From: Saccharomonospora viridis DSM 43017
GTDB lineage: Bacteria; Actinomycetota; Actinomycetes; Mycobacteriales; Pseudonocardiaceae
Direction: 5' to 3'
Assembly: GCF_000023865.1 (NCBI RefSeq)
Contig: NC_013159.1
Coordinates: forward strand, 1,948,001 to 2,012,000
DNA length: 64,000 bases
The notes below the pieces were generated by a model, which worked only from the letters and a program-made list of their open reading frames with translations, had not been told where the DNA came from and made no database searches. Each line of letters opens with the position of its first letter. The stretch's first letter is position 1. The translations under genes were made by a program, and so were the position numbers. Shown here piece after piece: positions 20,571 through 28,550 of this stretch.

Positions 20571-21605
20571 TCAGGGGCGGAGCGCCGGTGCCGGAAGCCT
20601 CCTTTTCTTCCGACAACCGTCACAGAGGTTCGGGTCGGGGCGGACGAGCTGGGCGAGGTGGAAGATCCCCTGACCACAGCCGGTGCAGTAGGCGGCCACC
20701 GGTGGGTTGTCGTGGACCGGGTGCCGGCATCGGGTCCTGTGCGTGGCGGAGCGGGTTTTGCCTCGCAGATCGGGGCGATACTCCGCTGGACGATCGGTGA
20801 GTTCCCGGAACAGGTCCAGAGCCTCCGGAGCCGCGAGGTGGACGTCGCCGTGCAGATCGTATAGCGGCACGATGCGTCGTGCGGGGACCATGGCGGCGAC
20901 GTCGTCGATGGTCAGTCCGCCCCAGGGCTGGCGCTGGGGATGCCATTCACCACAGGGCCGTCCGCGTCCTTCGGGGCATCGGTCGAAGGCACCGGGGCGG
21001 TACTTGGCGGGGAGGAACCTGCTCAGTCCGATCGCCGTGGCCGAGCGGCGCAGCGGCAGCTGCTCCCAGCCGATGTTGCTGCGGACGGCGGGGACGTGGT
21101 GCATCCAGTCCGGTTGCCGGTCGGAGTCGAGGAACCACACCGAAAGCCATCCGGCGTTGAACGACCGGGTGGTGCGTGCCTTCACCGCCGGTGTGGCGAT
21201 GGCGGAATGCCGCAGCTCGATACCGGTGTCGCGGAGGCCGTGGATGGCGACGTCCAGGATCGTTCCCCGGCCGGTGGGAAGCTCCCGGGTGACTTCGAAC
21301 CCGGCGTACTCGGCCGCGCGGGCCCAGTAGTCCTTCTGCCGTCGGTGTTCGTCGGACTCCCGTGCGATGACATAGGAACAATCGTGCCCGCCGCCCGGGA
21401 AGTGGGCGGCCCGATACCTGCCGTTCCTCTCTTTGACCAGCATCTCCCGGTCCTCGGGCTTGGCCGAGGCTTTCTGGCACAGCAGTATCCGTTGTCCGCG
21501 TTTGATGCGCCGGTGCAGTGAACGGATGAGTTCGTAATCGGTTTGGTTCAATCTGGCGAGATCGAGTCCCCGGTTTTCCGGGGTGTAGAGGACAACGGTC
21601 GCCAT
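20571..21605 (-). CDS. CoiA-like protein with C-terminal zinc-ribbon-like motif
   Basis: A 344-residue protein resembling actinobacterial competence CoiA-like proteins. The middle holds CSYVIARESDEHRRQKDYW and GTILDVAIHGLRDTGIELRHSA, which fits the nuclease-like core of the family (an acidic residue followed by ExR). The C-terminus has C-x2-C pairs (CTGCGQG, CDGCRKK) that could bind zinc. GGGAGG lies six bases before the ATG. CoiA-like proteins are linked to DNA uptake in firmicutes, but in actinomycetes their role is not established, and no other competence gene is nearby. I am fairly sure of the family and not of the function. Confidence 0.72.
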   Translation of the reverse strand: MATVVLYTPENRGLDLARLNQTDYELIRSLHRRIKRGQRILLCQKASAKPEDREMLVKERNGRYRAAHFPGGGHDCSYVIARESDEHRRQKDYWARAAEYAGFEVTRELPTGRGTILDVAIHGLRDTGIELRHSAIATPAVKARTTRSFNAGWLSVWFLDSDRQPDWMHHVPAVRSNIGWEQLPLRRSATAIGLSRFLPAKYRPGAFDRCPEGRGRPCGEWHPQRQPWGGLTIDDVAAMVPARRIVPLYDLHGDVHLAAPEALDLFRELTDRPAEYRPDLRGKTRSATHRTRCRHPVHDNPPVAAYCTGCGQGIFHLAQLVRPDPNLCDGCRKKRRLPAPALRP

Positions 21606-21995
21606 GAATCGCCTCCCGCGTGTCTTTCGACGAAAAGGGTAAGCGATTGATTACCTGGAATACAGGGACCGTTACGGGGTGAGGAACTGGGTTTCCGAGC
21701 GTGGTGGGGGTTCTCGTCGACGCATTCCAGGACCGTCGGTCGATGCGTCGAGATGTGTCCTGACCACTGCAAACGCTGCCGAACAATCGATCTTCGGGGT
21801 GGATTTCTGGTAGAATGACACAGCAGGCAGGCAGTTCAGTACCGCGTGGTTACCGTCCAGTCCGACAATATCGGCGTTGTTCGGCCGAGTGGGGGATCGT
21901 CAATTCACGGCCGTGTTCGTGATGGGCATTGATCGGTTACCTTTCGTCGGCGTCGGAACCCGCGGTGCTCCACGACGGCGAACGGAGCTGGTCTG
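21606..21995. other. Intergenic region between divergent CoiA-like and hypothetical genes
   Basis: 390 bases less GC-rich than their surroundings. It should carry promoters for both genes. A TAGAAT hexamer at 21811-21816 could be a -10 element for the rightward gene, but I see no convincing -35. A short GCAGGCAGGCAG repeat follows it. I found no RNA gene or operator. Confidence 0.4.
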
Positions 21996-22637
21996 GTGAA
22001 TTCCGCTGACCGTACCGTGTTCATCGGTGGACTTCAGTGGTTGGACTACGTCCACGCTGGCCCACGTAAGGCCATGTCGATGGTGGCGGAGCAGAAACGT
22101 CGTTACCTCGACCCCGGCCGCTACGCCTGGTTCGCCTACGGGCCGCTGTTGGCGGCTTTCCGGCGGGCGTTGAACTCCCCGGACAGGGAGCGTGAACTCG
22201 AGCGCGTCATCGCTTGGGCCGAGCACAAGGGGGACTGGCGGGCACTGGCCTACCGTGACGCCGTCGACGGGTTCCTACGGACGGTTCCGAAACGTGCCAC
22301 CGGGATCCCGGTCAGTGAGGCCACCTGGGCGGAGGGGAAGCTCCGGGTCGTCTTCCGACACATGCTCGGCGTGCGCCTGCATGACCGCAACGACACGCGG
22401 TGGCTCCTTTTGCCGTATTGCAAGGGGGAGGAACTCACCCAGGACAGCGCGGACATAGTGCTGCAGATGATGGAGTCGCTCGTCGATCCGGTCCTGCCGG
22501 GTGCCACGCCCGTGGTGCTTGACAGCCGTCGTGGCAAGCTCTTCAAACTGCGCGCGAACGCCAACCGCGCCACCATCGACGCCTGTGTTCGGGGCTTGGC
22601 CGTGGCCTACGAACGGCAGTGGGCGCTCGCGGCGTGA
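21996..22637 (+). CDS. Hypothetical protein
   Basis: A 213-residue, basic, probably cytoplasmic protein that I do not recognise. There is no signal peptide, membrane segment or obvious catalytic motif. It contains WLDYVHAGPRKAMSMV near the N-terminus and LDSRRGKLFKLRANANRATI near the C-terminus, and is rich in Arg and Trp. The GTG start has GGAG about eight bases upstream. Codon use is like its neighbours and a strong hairpin follows six bases after the stop, so it is probably a genuine single-gene unit. Confidence 0.65.
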   Translation: MNSADRTVFIGGLQWLDYVHAGPRKAMSMVAEQKRRYLDPGRYAWFAYGPLLAAFRRALNSPDRERELERVIAWAEHKGDWRALAYRDAVDGFLRTVPKRATGIPVSEATWAEGKLRVVFRHMLGVRLHDRNDTRWLLLPYCKGEELTQDSADIVLQMMESLVDPVLPGATPVVLDSRRGKLFKLRANANRATIDACVRGLAVAYERQWALAA

Positions 22638-22642
22638 GCTCG

Positions 22643-22671
22643 AGCCGGTCGAGCTTCGTGCTCGACCGGCT
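22643..22671. terminator. Terminator hairpin (12-bp perfect stem, TTCGT loop)
   Basis: Arms AGCCGGTCGAGC and GCTCGACCGGCT pair perfectly around a five-base loop and are followed by TT. It sits six bases after the stop of the upstream hypothetical gene and also lies beyond the convergent MazG-like gene, so it can serve both. The arm core GCCGGTCGAGC recurs in the hairpin at 24401-24440. Confidence 0.8.
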
Positions 22672-22733
22672 TTCACCCGTACCCGGCGGGTGTTCGATTC
22701 CCGTGCGGACGTCGCCCGGTGCCGGTGCGGTAC

Positions 22734-23096
22734 TCACCGGTCCGTCGCGAGCCGGTCGTACTTGTCGGCACGGCCACGCGCCTCCTCGACCGGATATTTC
22801 GCCTCGTTGACCCGCATCTTCTCCACCAGCGCCGCCGCCAGGTCGACCTCGAGCACATCCGCGAGCCGCAACAGGTAGGACAGCACATCGGCCAGTTCAT
22901 GACGGACGTGCTCGGCGGTTCGCGCATCGCTCATGACGTTGTTCGACTGTTCCGGCGTCAACCACTGGAAGATCTCCAGCAGCTCCCCGACCTCCCCGGC
23001 GAGTGCCATCGCCAGATTCTTGGGGGTGTGAAACCGGTTCCAGTCCCGCTCGTCGGCGAAGGCGCGAAGACGGCGTTGCAAATCGGCCAGCTCCAT
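22734..23096 (-). CDS. MazG-like nucleotide pyrophosphohydrolase
   Basis: A 120-residue all-alpha NTP pyrophosphohydrolase of the MazG/RS21-C6 (dCTPase-like) type. The metal-binding pairs are present as EVGELLE and ELADVLSYLL, the ExxE and ExxD helices that coordinate Mg2+. The N-terminus (FADERDWNRFHTPKNLAMAL) is typical of the subfamily. It probably removes non-canonical or excess dNTPs. It shares a strand with the membrane protein upstream, separated by 234 bases that hold no gene I can support. Confidence 0.88.
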   Translation of the reverse strand: MELADLQRRLRAFADERDWNRFHTPKNLAMALAGEVGELLEIFQWLTPEQSNNVMSDARTAEHVRHELADVLSYLLRLADVLEVDLAAALVEKMRVNEAKYPVEEARGRADKYDRLATDR

Positions 23097-23330
23097 GCCG
23101 ACTCACCCTACGAGCGTGGCTGAAGACCCGGCTTCGCGGCGTGACACGTCATCCGCTCAAGGAACCCCTGGGGCTTCCGGATCGGTGGAGTACAGGCACA
23201 CCACGCATCCCCGGGGCAACAGAGCCTTGTAGGTGTTTTCGGATGAGCTCTCCTGTCACGGTCTCGGCTTCCCGGTGCGTGTCCGGTCGTTCTCAGCGGC
23301 CGACACGGCCGGCGGTCCCTGCTTCCCGTC

Positions 23331-23870
23331 CTAGCGGTCGGGGAGTTCGGCGAGAAAAGCGGGGCTGGGGTGGTTGACGAGTACCGTGCCGCCTTCCGGC
23401 GCTGTCACCGCACCGATCACTCGGGACATGCCGGCCCTGGAGAAGGGGAAAGCCGCCAGAATCGTCAGCGCGAATCCGGCCATCGCCACTCCGGCCAGTT
23501 CCTGCATCGTGCCCTTCTCTGCCAGCATTCCGACAATGAGGGAGCCGACGAACAGCAGGAGACCGCCGACGAACATGATCGCGGCGACGCTGAGCCACCC
23601 TGTTCGCGTGCGCGTGCAGACCTCACACAGCGGCCATCCCTTGACCTCGGTCACCCGCACTGTGCGCGCGTGTTGATCCAGGCGCTCCGCCATGCCGAGC
23701 GCCCCGAAAACGCCGACACGGCGCGCGCGACTGCCCTCGAGTCGGACTTTGGACTGCAGTGTGAAGTCGGCTCGCTTGACCGCGGGTCTGCCATGGCGGG
23801 AGCAATGCGACGGAAGATGACCCCGCTCCGCCAGTTCTGCCGCGATTTCGATGACGCCGAACCCGGACAT
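23331..23870 (-). CDS. Hypothetical membrane protein with two transmembrane segments
   Basis: A 179-residue protein. The N-terminal 90 residues are soluble and include CSRHGRPAVKRADFTL and PLCEVCTRTR, whose Cys/His could form a metal site. Two hydrophobic helices follow, about residues 93-115 and 124-143, then a short tail ending near HPSPAFLAELPDR. It resembles small actinomycete proteins pairing a Cys-rich head with a membrane hairpin, but I do not recognise the family or a function. Confidence 0.6.
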   Translation of the reverse strand: MSGFGVIEIAAELAERGHLPSHCSRHGRPAVKRADFTLQSKVRLEGSRARRVGVFGALGMAERLDQHARTVRVTEVKGWPLCEVCTRTRTGWLSVAAIMFVGGLLLFVGSLIVGMLAEKGTMQELAGVAMAGFALTILAAFPFSRAGMSRVIGAVTAPEGGTVLVNHPSPAFLAELPDR

Positions 23871-24100
23871 GTGGGATCCTCTCCGGCTAGATCCACACCG
23901 CTCGTCGCGAGCCTACCGATACAGCCGGGCAGCGCGATCGCATTGCCGTGCGGTGACTGACGATGGGGAAGGCAACCTCACGGGCTTCAAGACGGAACCC
24001 GCAACCCGCAAGCAGCGGAAAGTCCGGTGAACGAATCGACGAGCTGAGAGCCGACGCAAGGCGGCACAGACCTATGCCGAAGATCATTTGAGGATCGACG

Positions 24101-24499
24101 GTGACGGTGTTGCGCGACAAGGTGTCCGACCCCGAGTTCAGGCCCCTGGTCGACGACATCCTCGCAGGACGCAAGAGCCTCGGCACCTTCACCTCGCCGG
24201 CCTTCTACCGGGCGTTGAACCCGCTGGTGGGCGAGGCCGTGCAGCATCACCGCAGTTTGCCCGAGGAGGAGCGCCGGGAACTCGCCGGGGCGGGCGAGCA
24301 GCAATTCGAACGGTCGCGGCGGGAAGAGAAGAAGCGGGTCGCGGCGCGAACGGGACGAGGACGACGAGGACTTCAGCGACCGGAACTGGTTGCGTTGGAC
24401 CCGGGCCGGTCGAGCACAGCGTCGTGCTCGACCGGCCCGGGATCACGTCACAGGTGCCGGGTCAGCTCGCTCACCGTCGGCAGCTTCGCAAGCCCGTAG
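24101..24499 (+). pseudogene. Small hypothetical gene with a probable frameshift near its 3' end
   Basis: The GTG start has AGGA at good spacing and the first 80 residues read like a real protein (SDPEFRPLVDDILAGRKS, then TFTSPAFYRALNPLVGEAV). After about nt 24345 the frame becomes low-complexity Arg/Gly, whereas the frame one base on reads RERDEDDEDFSDRNWLRW, a more natural acidic ending. The listed frame then runs through the perfect hairpin at 24401-24440 and 52 bases into the convergent MmgE gene. This suggests a frameshift and lost stop. I do not recognise the family, and an intact gene with an odd tail is possible. Confidence 0.45.
24401..24440. terminator. Terminator hairpin with 17-bp perfect stem
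   Basis: Arms CCGGGCCGGTCGAGCAC and GTGCTCGACCGGCCCGG pair perfectly around a six-base loop, AGCGTC. It lies eight bases beyond the stop of the MmgE/PrpD gene on the minus strand and at the natural end of the small plus-strand gene, so it looks like a shared terminator. Confidence 0.82.
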
Positions 24500-25845
24500 G
24501 TCAGCTCGGTGACGCGGTCCGCCTGTTCCTCGGACAGCACGCGGGTGGCGTTGAGGCGGAACTTCGTGGCGAGTTCGTCGGCCGACAGCGGATTGCCGCT
24601 GCCACCGCGGTTCTGTTCCACCCGCTCCTCCACCTGGGTGCCGTCCCGCAGTCGCGCGCGGAGCACGGCGGGGAATTGGTGCGGGAAGATCTCGTCGCAC
24701 CGGGCGTCGGGCACACACGTCACCTTCGCCGCCAGGGCCAGTCGAGTGGGATCGGCCGCGGCCTCGTCGGTGAAGTCCTCGTGGAAGACGCCCAGGCCAC
24801 CGCCGCCCAGCAATGCCGCCGCCACCGTGTAGGGGCCGGAGAACGCCGCGTGATAGCCCGACTTCGGTGCGATCTTGTCCTCTCGCGGTTCACCGATGGT
24901 GCGCAGCACCGCCGTGGGGGCCCCGAGCTCGAGGGATTCGATGTCGGCCGGGTCCACACCGCGTCGCCGCAACCGTAGTGCCGCGTCGATACCGGCATGG
25001 GTGAAGTGGTTGCACGGGTACGGTTTGAAGAAGATGCCCGGCAGTTCCCAGTGCTGTCCGAGCCCGTCGGTGATCGCGTCGAGGTCCACTTGGTCGCCGC
25101 AGAAGGCCTGCAGCAACCCGAACCTGCCCTCCAACACGGTGGGTGGGCCGGTGATCCCGGTACGGGCGAGTCCGGCCGCCGTCACCGCGGCGTGCGCGGC
25201 CCAACCACAGTGCACCCGTTTGACGGTGCCACCCGTGCGGTTCGCCTCCAGTAGCCCGGAACCCATGCTCGCCGCGATCCCCACGGCGTCGGCGATGCGT
25301 TCGGCATCCAAATCGGACAGCATGGCGGCGGCGACGGCGCCACCCAACGCACCGCAGATCGCGGTGGCGTGCAGGCCGCGTTCGAAGAACACCGAGTTCC
25401 CCAACGTCCGGTCGTAGCCGGCCATACCGACCCGGACCGCGATCTCGACACCGACCCCGATCGCGTCGAGCAACCGGGCACCGGAGACGTCGCGGGACTC
25501 CGCCACGGCCAGCGCGGCGGGTACGACCGAGGCCGACGGGTGCAGGACCGACGGCAGATGGGTGTCGTCGAAGTCCAGTGCATGGGCCAACGTCCCGTTG
25601 AGCAGAGCGGCACTCGGTTCGGGGAGTCGGATACCGGTGCCGATGCCGGTTGCCCGCCCTTCACCACCCCACTCGCGGACGAGTGTGCCCACCGCCGCCG
25701 CCGGTGGTTCCGCCGTGGCGGCCAAGCTGTTGCCCAGCACATCGAGCACCCGGCGCGCCGCGTCGGCGCGGAGTTCGTCGGAAAGACCCGTCCGGCGCAC
25801 CGAATCGGCCAGTTCGGCGAGTCGCCGCACCAGTGTCGTGCTCAT
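24448..25845 (-). CDS. MmgE/PrpD family protein
   Basis: A 465-residue protein of the MmgE/PrpD (2-methylcitrate dehydratase-like) family. Conserved stretches include NGTLAHALDFDDTH near residue 85, GVGVEIAVRVG, and FKPYPCNHFTHAGIDA near residue 275, where family members place catalytic and substrate residues. It is the last gene of a minus-strand operon (CaiB remnant, CitE-like lyase, cyclase, this gene) in which each start overlaps the preceding stop by four bases. PrpD-like enzymes dehydrate or isomerise substituted tricarboxylates; in such operons they more often act on other carboxylates. The substrate is not known. Confidence 0.9.
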   Translation of the reverse strand: MSTTLVRRLAELADSVRRTGLSDELRADAARRVLDVLGNSLAATAEPPAAAVGTLVREWGGEGRATGIGTGIRLPEPSAALLNGTLAHALDFDDTHLPSVLHPSASVVPAALAVAESRDVSGARLLDAIGVGVEIAVRVGMAGYDRTLGNSVFFERGLHATAICGALGGAVAAAMLSDLDAERIADAVGIAASMGSGLLEANRTGGTVKRVHCGWAAHAAVTAAGLARTGITGPPTVLEGRFGLLQAFCGDQVDLDAITDGLGQHWELPGIFFKPYPCNHFTHAGIDAALRLRRRGVDPADIESLELGAPTAVLRTIGEPREDKIAPKSGYHAAFSGPYTVAAALLGGGGLGVFHEDFTDEAAADPTRLALAAKVTCVPDARCDEIFPHQFPAVLRARLRDGTQVEERVEQNRGGSGNPLSADELATKFRLNATRVLSEEQADRVTELTYGLAKLPTVSELTRHL

Positions 25846-26663
25846 GCGCTCACCGCCGCCAGTGGCCGGATCGGCGAGCCGGTGCCGCCGACGATACGCA
25901 GTGGGGCCAACAGGAAGGCGAACTCACGCACGCCCTGTTCGGCCACCTCCTCCAGGTTGAGGTGCTCTATGATGTAGATGCCCGACTCCACCAGCAGGAC
26001 GCGATGCACGGGGAGCACCGCGTGTCCGGCACCGGCGGGGATCTGCTCGTAGGCCGTGGTGTCGGCTCCGGTGGCGACCACGCGCCGTTCGGCCAGCCAA
26101 CGCGCGGCCTCGACGGTCACCCCGGGCACCCCGGTCTGTTTGCCCAGATACGCCGTGACGTCATCGAAGTTACGCGCCCAACCGGTGCGTACCAACGCCA
26201 CGTCACCCTCACCCGGTTCGGCGCCCGCCAACTCCGCGGCGGCCTCCAGGTCGGCCGCGGTGATGCCGTAGCCCGCATCGAGTGTGGCGACACCGTGGAC
26301 GGCGGCCACGTCCAGCAACACCCCGCGTCGCAGGAGGCCGGGGAGGTTCTCCGCCCCGTGGGTGGTGAACACGCCGCCCTGCTGTGCCTGCGCGGCATCG
26401 ACGTCGCCGTGCAACTTGCCGTCGTGACTGACGTGGGAGAGCGCGTCGATGTGCGTGCCCACGTGACCACCCGTGACGATGATCTCGTTGGCCGCGGACC
26501 CGCCGTCCGGGCGCAGCATGTCCCCGTGTCTGCGGATCAACGTCATCCGGAACCCGGGATGGTTCGGTGAGCACGGCATCCCCGTGAAGAAGGGCTGTCC
26601 CAGCTCGAACAACCGCACCCCACCGGCGACGGCGGAAAGTAGCGGATCTTGTGTACGTGTCAT
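25842..26663 (-). CDS. Cyclase family metal-dependent hydrolase
   Basis: A 273-residue protein of the cyclase superfamily, which also includes bacterial KynB-type formamidases. The signature HVGTHIDALSH near residue 67 supplies the metal ligands, and RTGWARNFDDV and ATGADTTAYEQ fit the later core. The ATG overlaps the CitE-like stop. Although the fold includes kynurenine formamidases, its operon (CoA-transferase remnant, lyase, PrpD-like) points to a ring-opening or lactone-type hydrolysis in carboxylate breakdown. The alpha/beta-hydrolase at 12740 is the better candidate for kynurenine formation. Confidence 0.87.
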   Translation of the reverse strand: MTRTQDPLLSAVAGGVRLFELGQPFFTGMPCSPNHPGFRMTLIRRHGDMLRPDGGSAANEIIVTGGHVGTHIDALSHVSHDGKLHGDVDAAQAQQGGVFTTHGAENLPGLLRRGVLLDVAAVHGVATLDAGYGITAADLEAAAELAGAEPGEGDVALVRTGWARNFDDVTAYLGKQTGVPGVTVEAARWLAERRVVATGADTTAYEQIPAGAGHAVLPVHRVLLVESGIYIIEHLNLEEVAEQGVREFAFLLAPLRIVGGTGSPIRPLAAVSA

Positions 26664-27496
26664 GGTTTCTGGCCTTTCTCGGCGTGAGCGCCGTCCGCGA
26701 TCGCCACGAGCCAGCGCGCCCGTTCCACGATCGCCTTGTCCACGAACCGTCCTGTGTGGTCGATCCAGGCCGCGTCACCGCTCTCGCTGACCCGGTCCAG
26801 CACCGAGCGGGCCCATGCGGTCTCCTCGGGGTCGGGTGCGCAGGCTTCGTGCACCACGGGGATCTGCGCCGGGTGGATCACCGAACGTCCGAAGAAACCT
26901 CGGCGGCGGGCGGCGAGCGTGTCGCGGCGGAGCCCGTCGAGGTCCTTCACGGCCGTCCACACGCTCTGCACCGGACTCGGCAACCCGGCTGCGCGGGCGG
27001 CGACGACGATGCGTGAGCGCGGCCAGGCCAGCACCTCGTCGCCGGTGGCGCGCAGATCCGCCGACAGATCCGCCTCACCGAGCGAGATCCCGGCGACCAA
27101 CGGATGTGCGGTGGCCAGCGCCCAGGCGTTCTCCACACCGAGCGCGGATTCGATCACAGGAAGGACCGGGACACCGAGTTCATCGGCCACGCGGCGCAGT
27201 TCCTCGACGTCCTCGCACTTGGGAATCCGCACACCGGCCGGGGCGGCTGCGGCGGCGGCGAGCGCGCGCACGTCCTCGGCCCCGTGTGGACCGTTTGGAT
27301 CGTTGATGCGCACGTACACTTCATGACCCTCGGCGAGGGTGTCGAGCACGGTGCGGCGAGCGGCGTCCTTGTTGGCCGGTGCCACCGCGTCCTCCAGGTC
27401 GAGGATCACCGCGTCGGCCTCGCTCGCGAGCGCCTTGCGGACCCGGTCGGGACGATCGGCGGGGACGTAGAGCCAACTCCGGTGGGGAGGGATCAC
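26660..27496 (-). CDS. HpcH/HpaI aldolase/citrate lyase beta-like (CitE) protein
   Basis: A 278-residue TIM-barrel CoA-ester lyase of the CitE family. It shows RSWLYVPADRPDRV at the N-terminus, DAVILDLEDAVAP (acidic metal site), VYVRIND (substrate Arg), PVIESALGV and SLGEADLSADL. Relatives cleave or condense malyl-CoA, methylmalyl-CoA or citramalyl-CoA. The GTG start overlaps the stop of the CaiB-type remnant (GTGA), and its stop overlaps the cyclase start. The pairing with a CoA-transferase is typical: the transferase would make the CoA thioester this enzyme cleaves. Here that partner looks truncated. Confidence 0.9.
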   Translation of the reverse strand: MIPPHRSWLYVPADRPDRVRKALASEADAVILDLEDAVAPANKDAARRTVLDTLAEGHEVYVRINDPNGPHGAEDVRALAAAAAAPAGVRIPKCEDVEELRRVADELGVPVLPVIESALGVENAWALATAHPLVAGISLGEADLSADLRATGDEVLAWPRSRIVVAARAAGLPSPVQSVWTAVKDLDGLRRDTLAARRRGFFGRSVIHPAQIPVVHEACAPDPEETAWARSVLDRVSESGDAAWIDHTGRFVDKAIVERARWLVAIADGAHAEKGQKP

Positions 27497-27900
27497 CGGA
27501 TCACACCTTTCCGCCGCAGCTCGTCGAACTGCTCCTCCGTGACCCCGTAGCGCTTGAGCACCTCGTCGGTGTGCGCGCCGAGCGGGGCGCCGGTCGAGCG
27601 GATCTTCCCCGGGGTCTCGGAGAGCCGGAAGAGCACGTTCTGCATCCGGACCTGGCCGAGCTCGTCGTCCGGCAGGGAGACGATGCTGCCCAAGGCCTGG
27701 AACTGGGGGTCGGCCATGACGTCCGCCGCGGTGTAGATGGGGGCGATGGCGGCCTGGGCCACGTCATCGACGACGAACACGTGGCTGTGAACCTCGCCGC
27801 CCTGCGTCGCCGGGCCCGACGACACGCCACCGTGGCCGATTGGGACGAAAGATGGAACGCGATGGTGGCCTACGCGGGCGAAAAGGGTTGGTTGCTCCAC
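27493..27900 (-). pseudogene. CaiB/BaiF CoA-transferase, C-terminal remnant
   Basis: The last 95 or so residues of this 135-codon frame match the C-terminus of class III CoA-transferases: AAIAPIYTAADVMADPQ, then RMQNVLFRLSETPGKI and GAHTDEVL. A full protein is about 380-410 residues with its catalytic Asp in the missing N-terminal part. The first 40 residues do not resemble the family and run antisense to another coding-like fragment (DWDERWNAMVAYA on the plus strand, about 27835-27875). The gene therefore seems to have lost its 5' three quarters by a deletion whose breakpoint is near 27780-27800. It still overlaps the CitE-like start by four bases, as expected for the original operon leader. 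Confidence 0.75.
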
Positions 27901-27966
27901 AGTGGAGCATCAGTACGAGTGCATTGCGTACGTACCACCACACCGAAGCCGGACCGATAGGACGAA

Positions 27967-27988
27967 GCGGATCGAACGAAGGATCCGC
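27967..27988. terminator. Weak hairpin (GCGGATC/GATCCGC)
   Basis: A seven-base perfect stem with an eight-base loop lies between the CaiB remnant and the flavin reductase remnant. It could be a leftover terminator of the disrupted plus-strand fragment ending at 27960. No U tract follows, so function is uncertain. Confidence 0.3.
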
Positions 27989-28006
27989 CACGAGAACGGT
28001 GGTCCC

Positions 28007-28503
28007 ATGGTACTCACTAGCTACGGCAGCACTGATGTCGACGAACTCAAGCGTACGTACTCGTGTTTTCCCAGCGGTGTGACGGCGTTGTGCGCCCTGC
28101 GCGACGGCGTCCCGATCGGGATGTCCGCCAGCGCGTTCACTCTCGTCTCACTCGCCCCACCAATGGCGTCGGTCTGCGTCCGGAAGGAATCGACGACATG
28201 GCCGCTGTTACAGGATCGCAACAGGCTGGGCGTCAGCATCCTCTCCGCCGAACACGAGATCGTGTGCCGCGCACTGGCGGCCAGGGCGTCGATCGATTCG
28301 CCAACGTCGACTGGGAACACAGTGATTCCGGAGCGGTCTTCATCAGCGGGTCGAGCGCCTGGTTGGAATGCGACATCGCCCGGATCGTCGAAGCCGGCGA
28401 CCACCACCTGGTCCTGCTGACGATCCTCGCGCAGAGTTCGTCCCCCGACACCGAACCACTGGTCTTCCACCGCAGCCGGTTCCGACGGCTGCTGGCCGCA
28501 TAG
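28007..28503 (+). pseudogene. Flavin reductase (FMN-binding split barrel) with a frameshift
   Basis: The N-terminal frame from the ATG reads like a DIM6/NTAB flavin reductase (CFPSGVTALCAL, PIGMSASAFTLVSLAPPMASV, SILSAEHEIVCRALAAR) and then derails. The next frame picks up the rest of the domain (GVDRFANVDWEHSDSG, LECDIARIVEAGDHHLVL) to a TAG. Adding one G to the GGG at 28284-28286 restores one continuous protein of about 165 residues. Such enzymes supply reduced flavin to two-component monooxygenases, fitting the FAD monooxygenase and reductase downstream. It is either a true mutation or a homopolymer read error. Confidence 0.8.
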
Positions 28504-28550
28504 CCGCTGGAACGACACAGGCAGGCCTCACATCCGCCTGGGAGGTACTG

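Noticed and set aside
22681-22710. T-loop-like GTGTTCGATTCCCGTG suggesting a tRNA
   Set aside because: No matching acceptor stem, D-arm or anticodon arm exists upstream; that stretch is the terminator hairpin at 22643-22671.
25842-26663. Cyclase-family protein as the cluster kynurenine formamidase
   Set aside because: It shares the metal-site motif with KynB-type enzymes but sits 13 kb away in a lyase/PrpD operon. The alpha/beta hydrolase beside tryptophan dioxygenase fits better.
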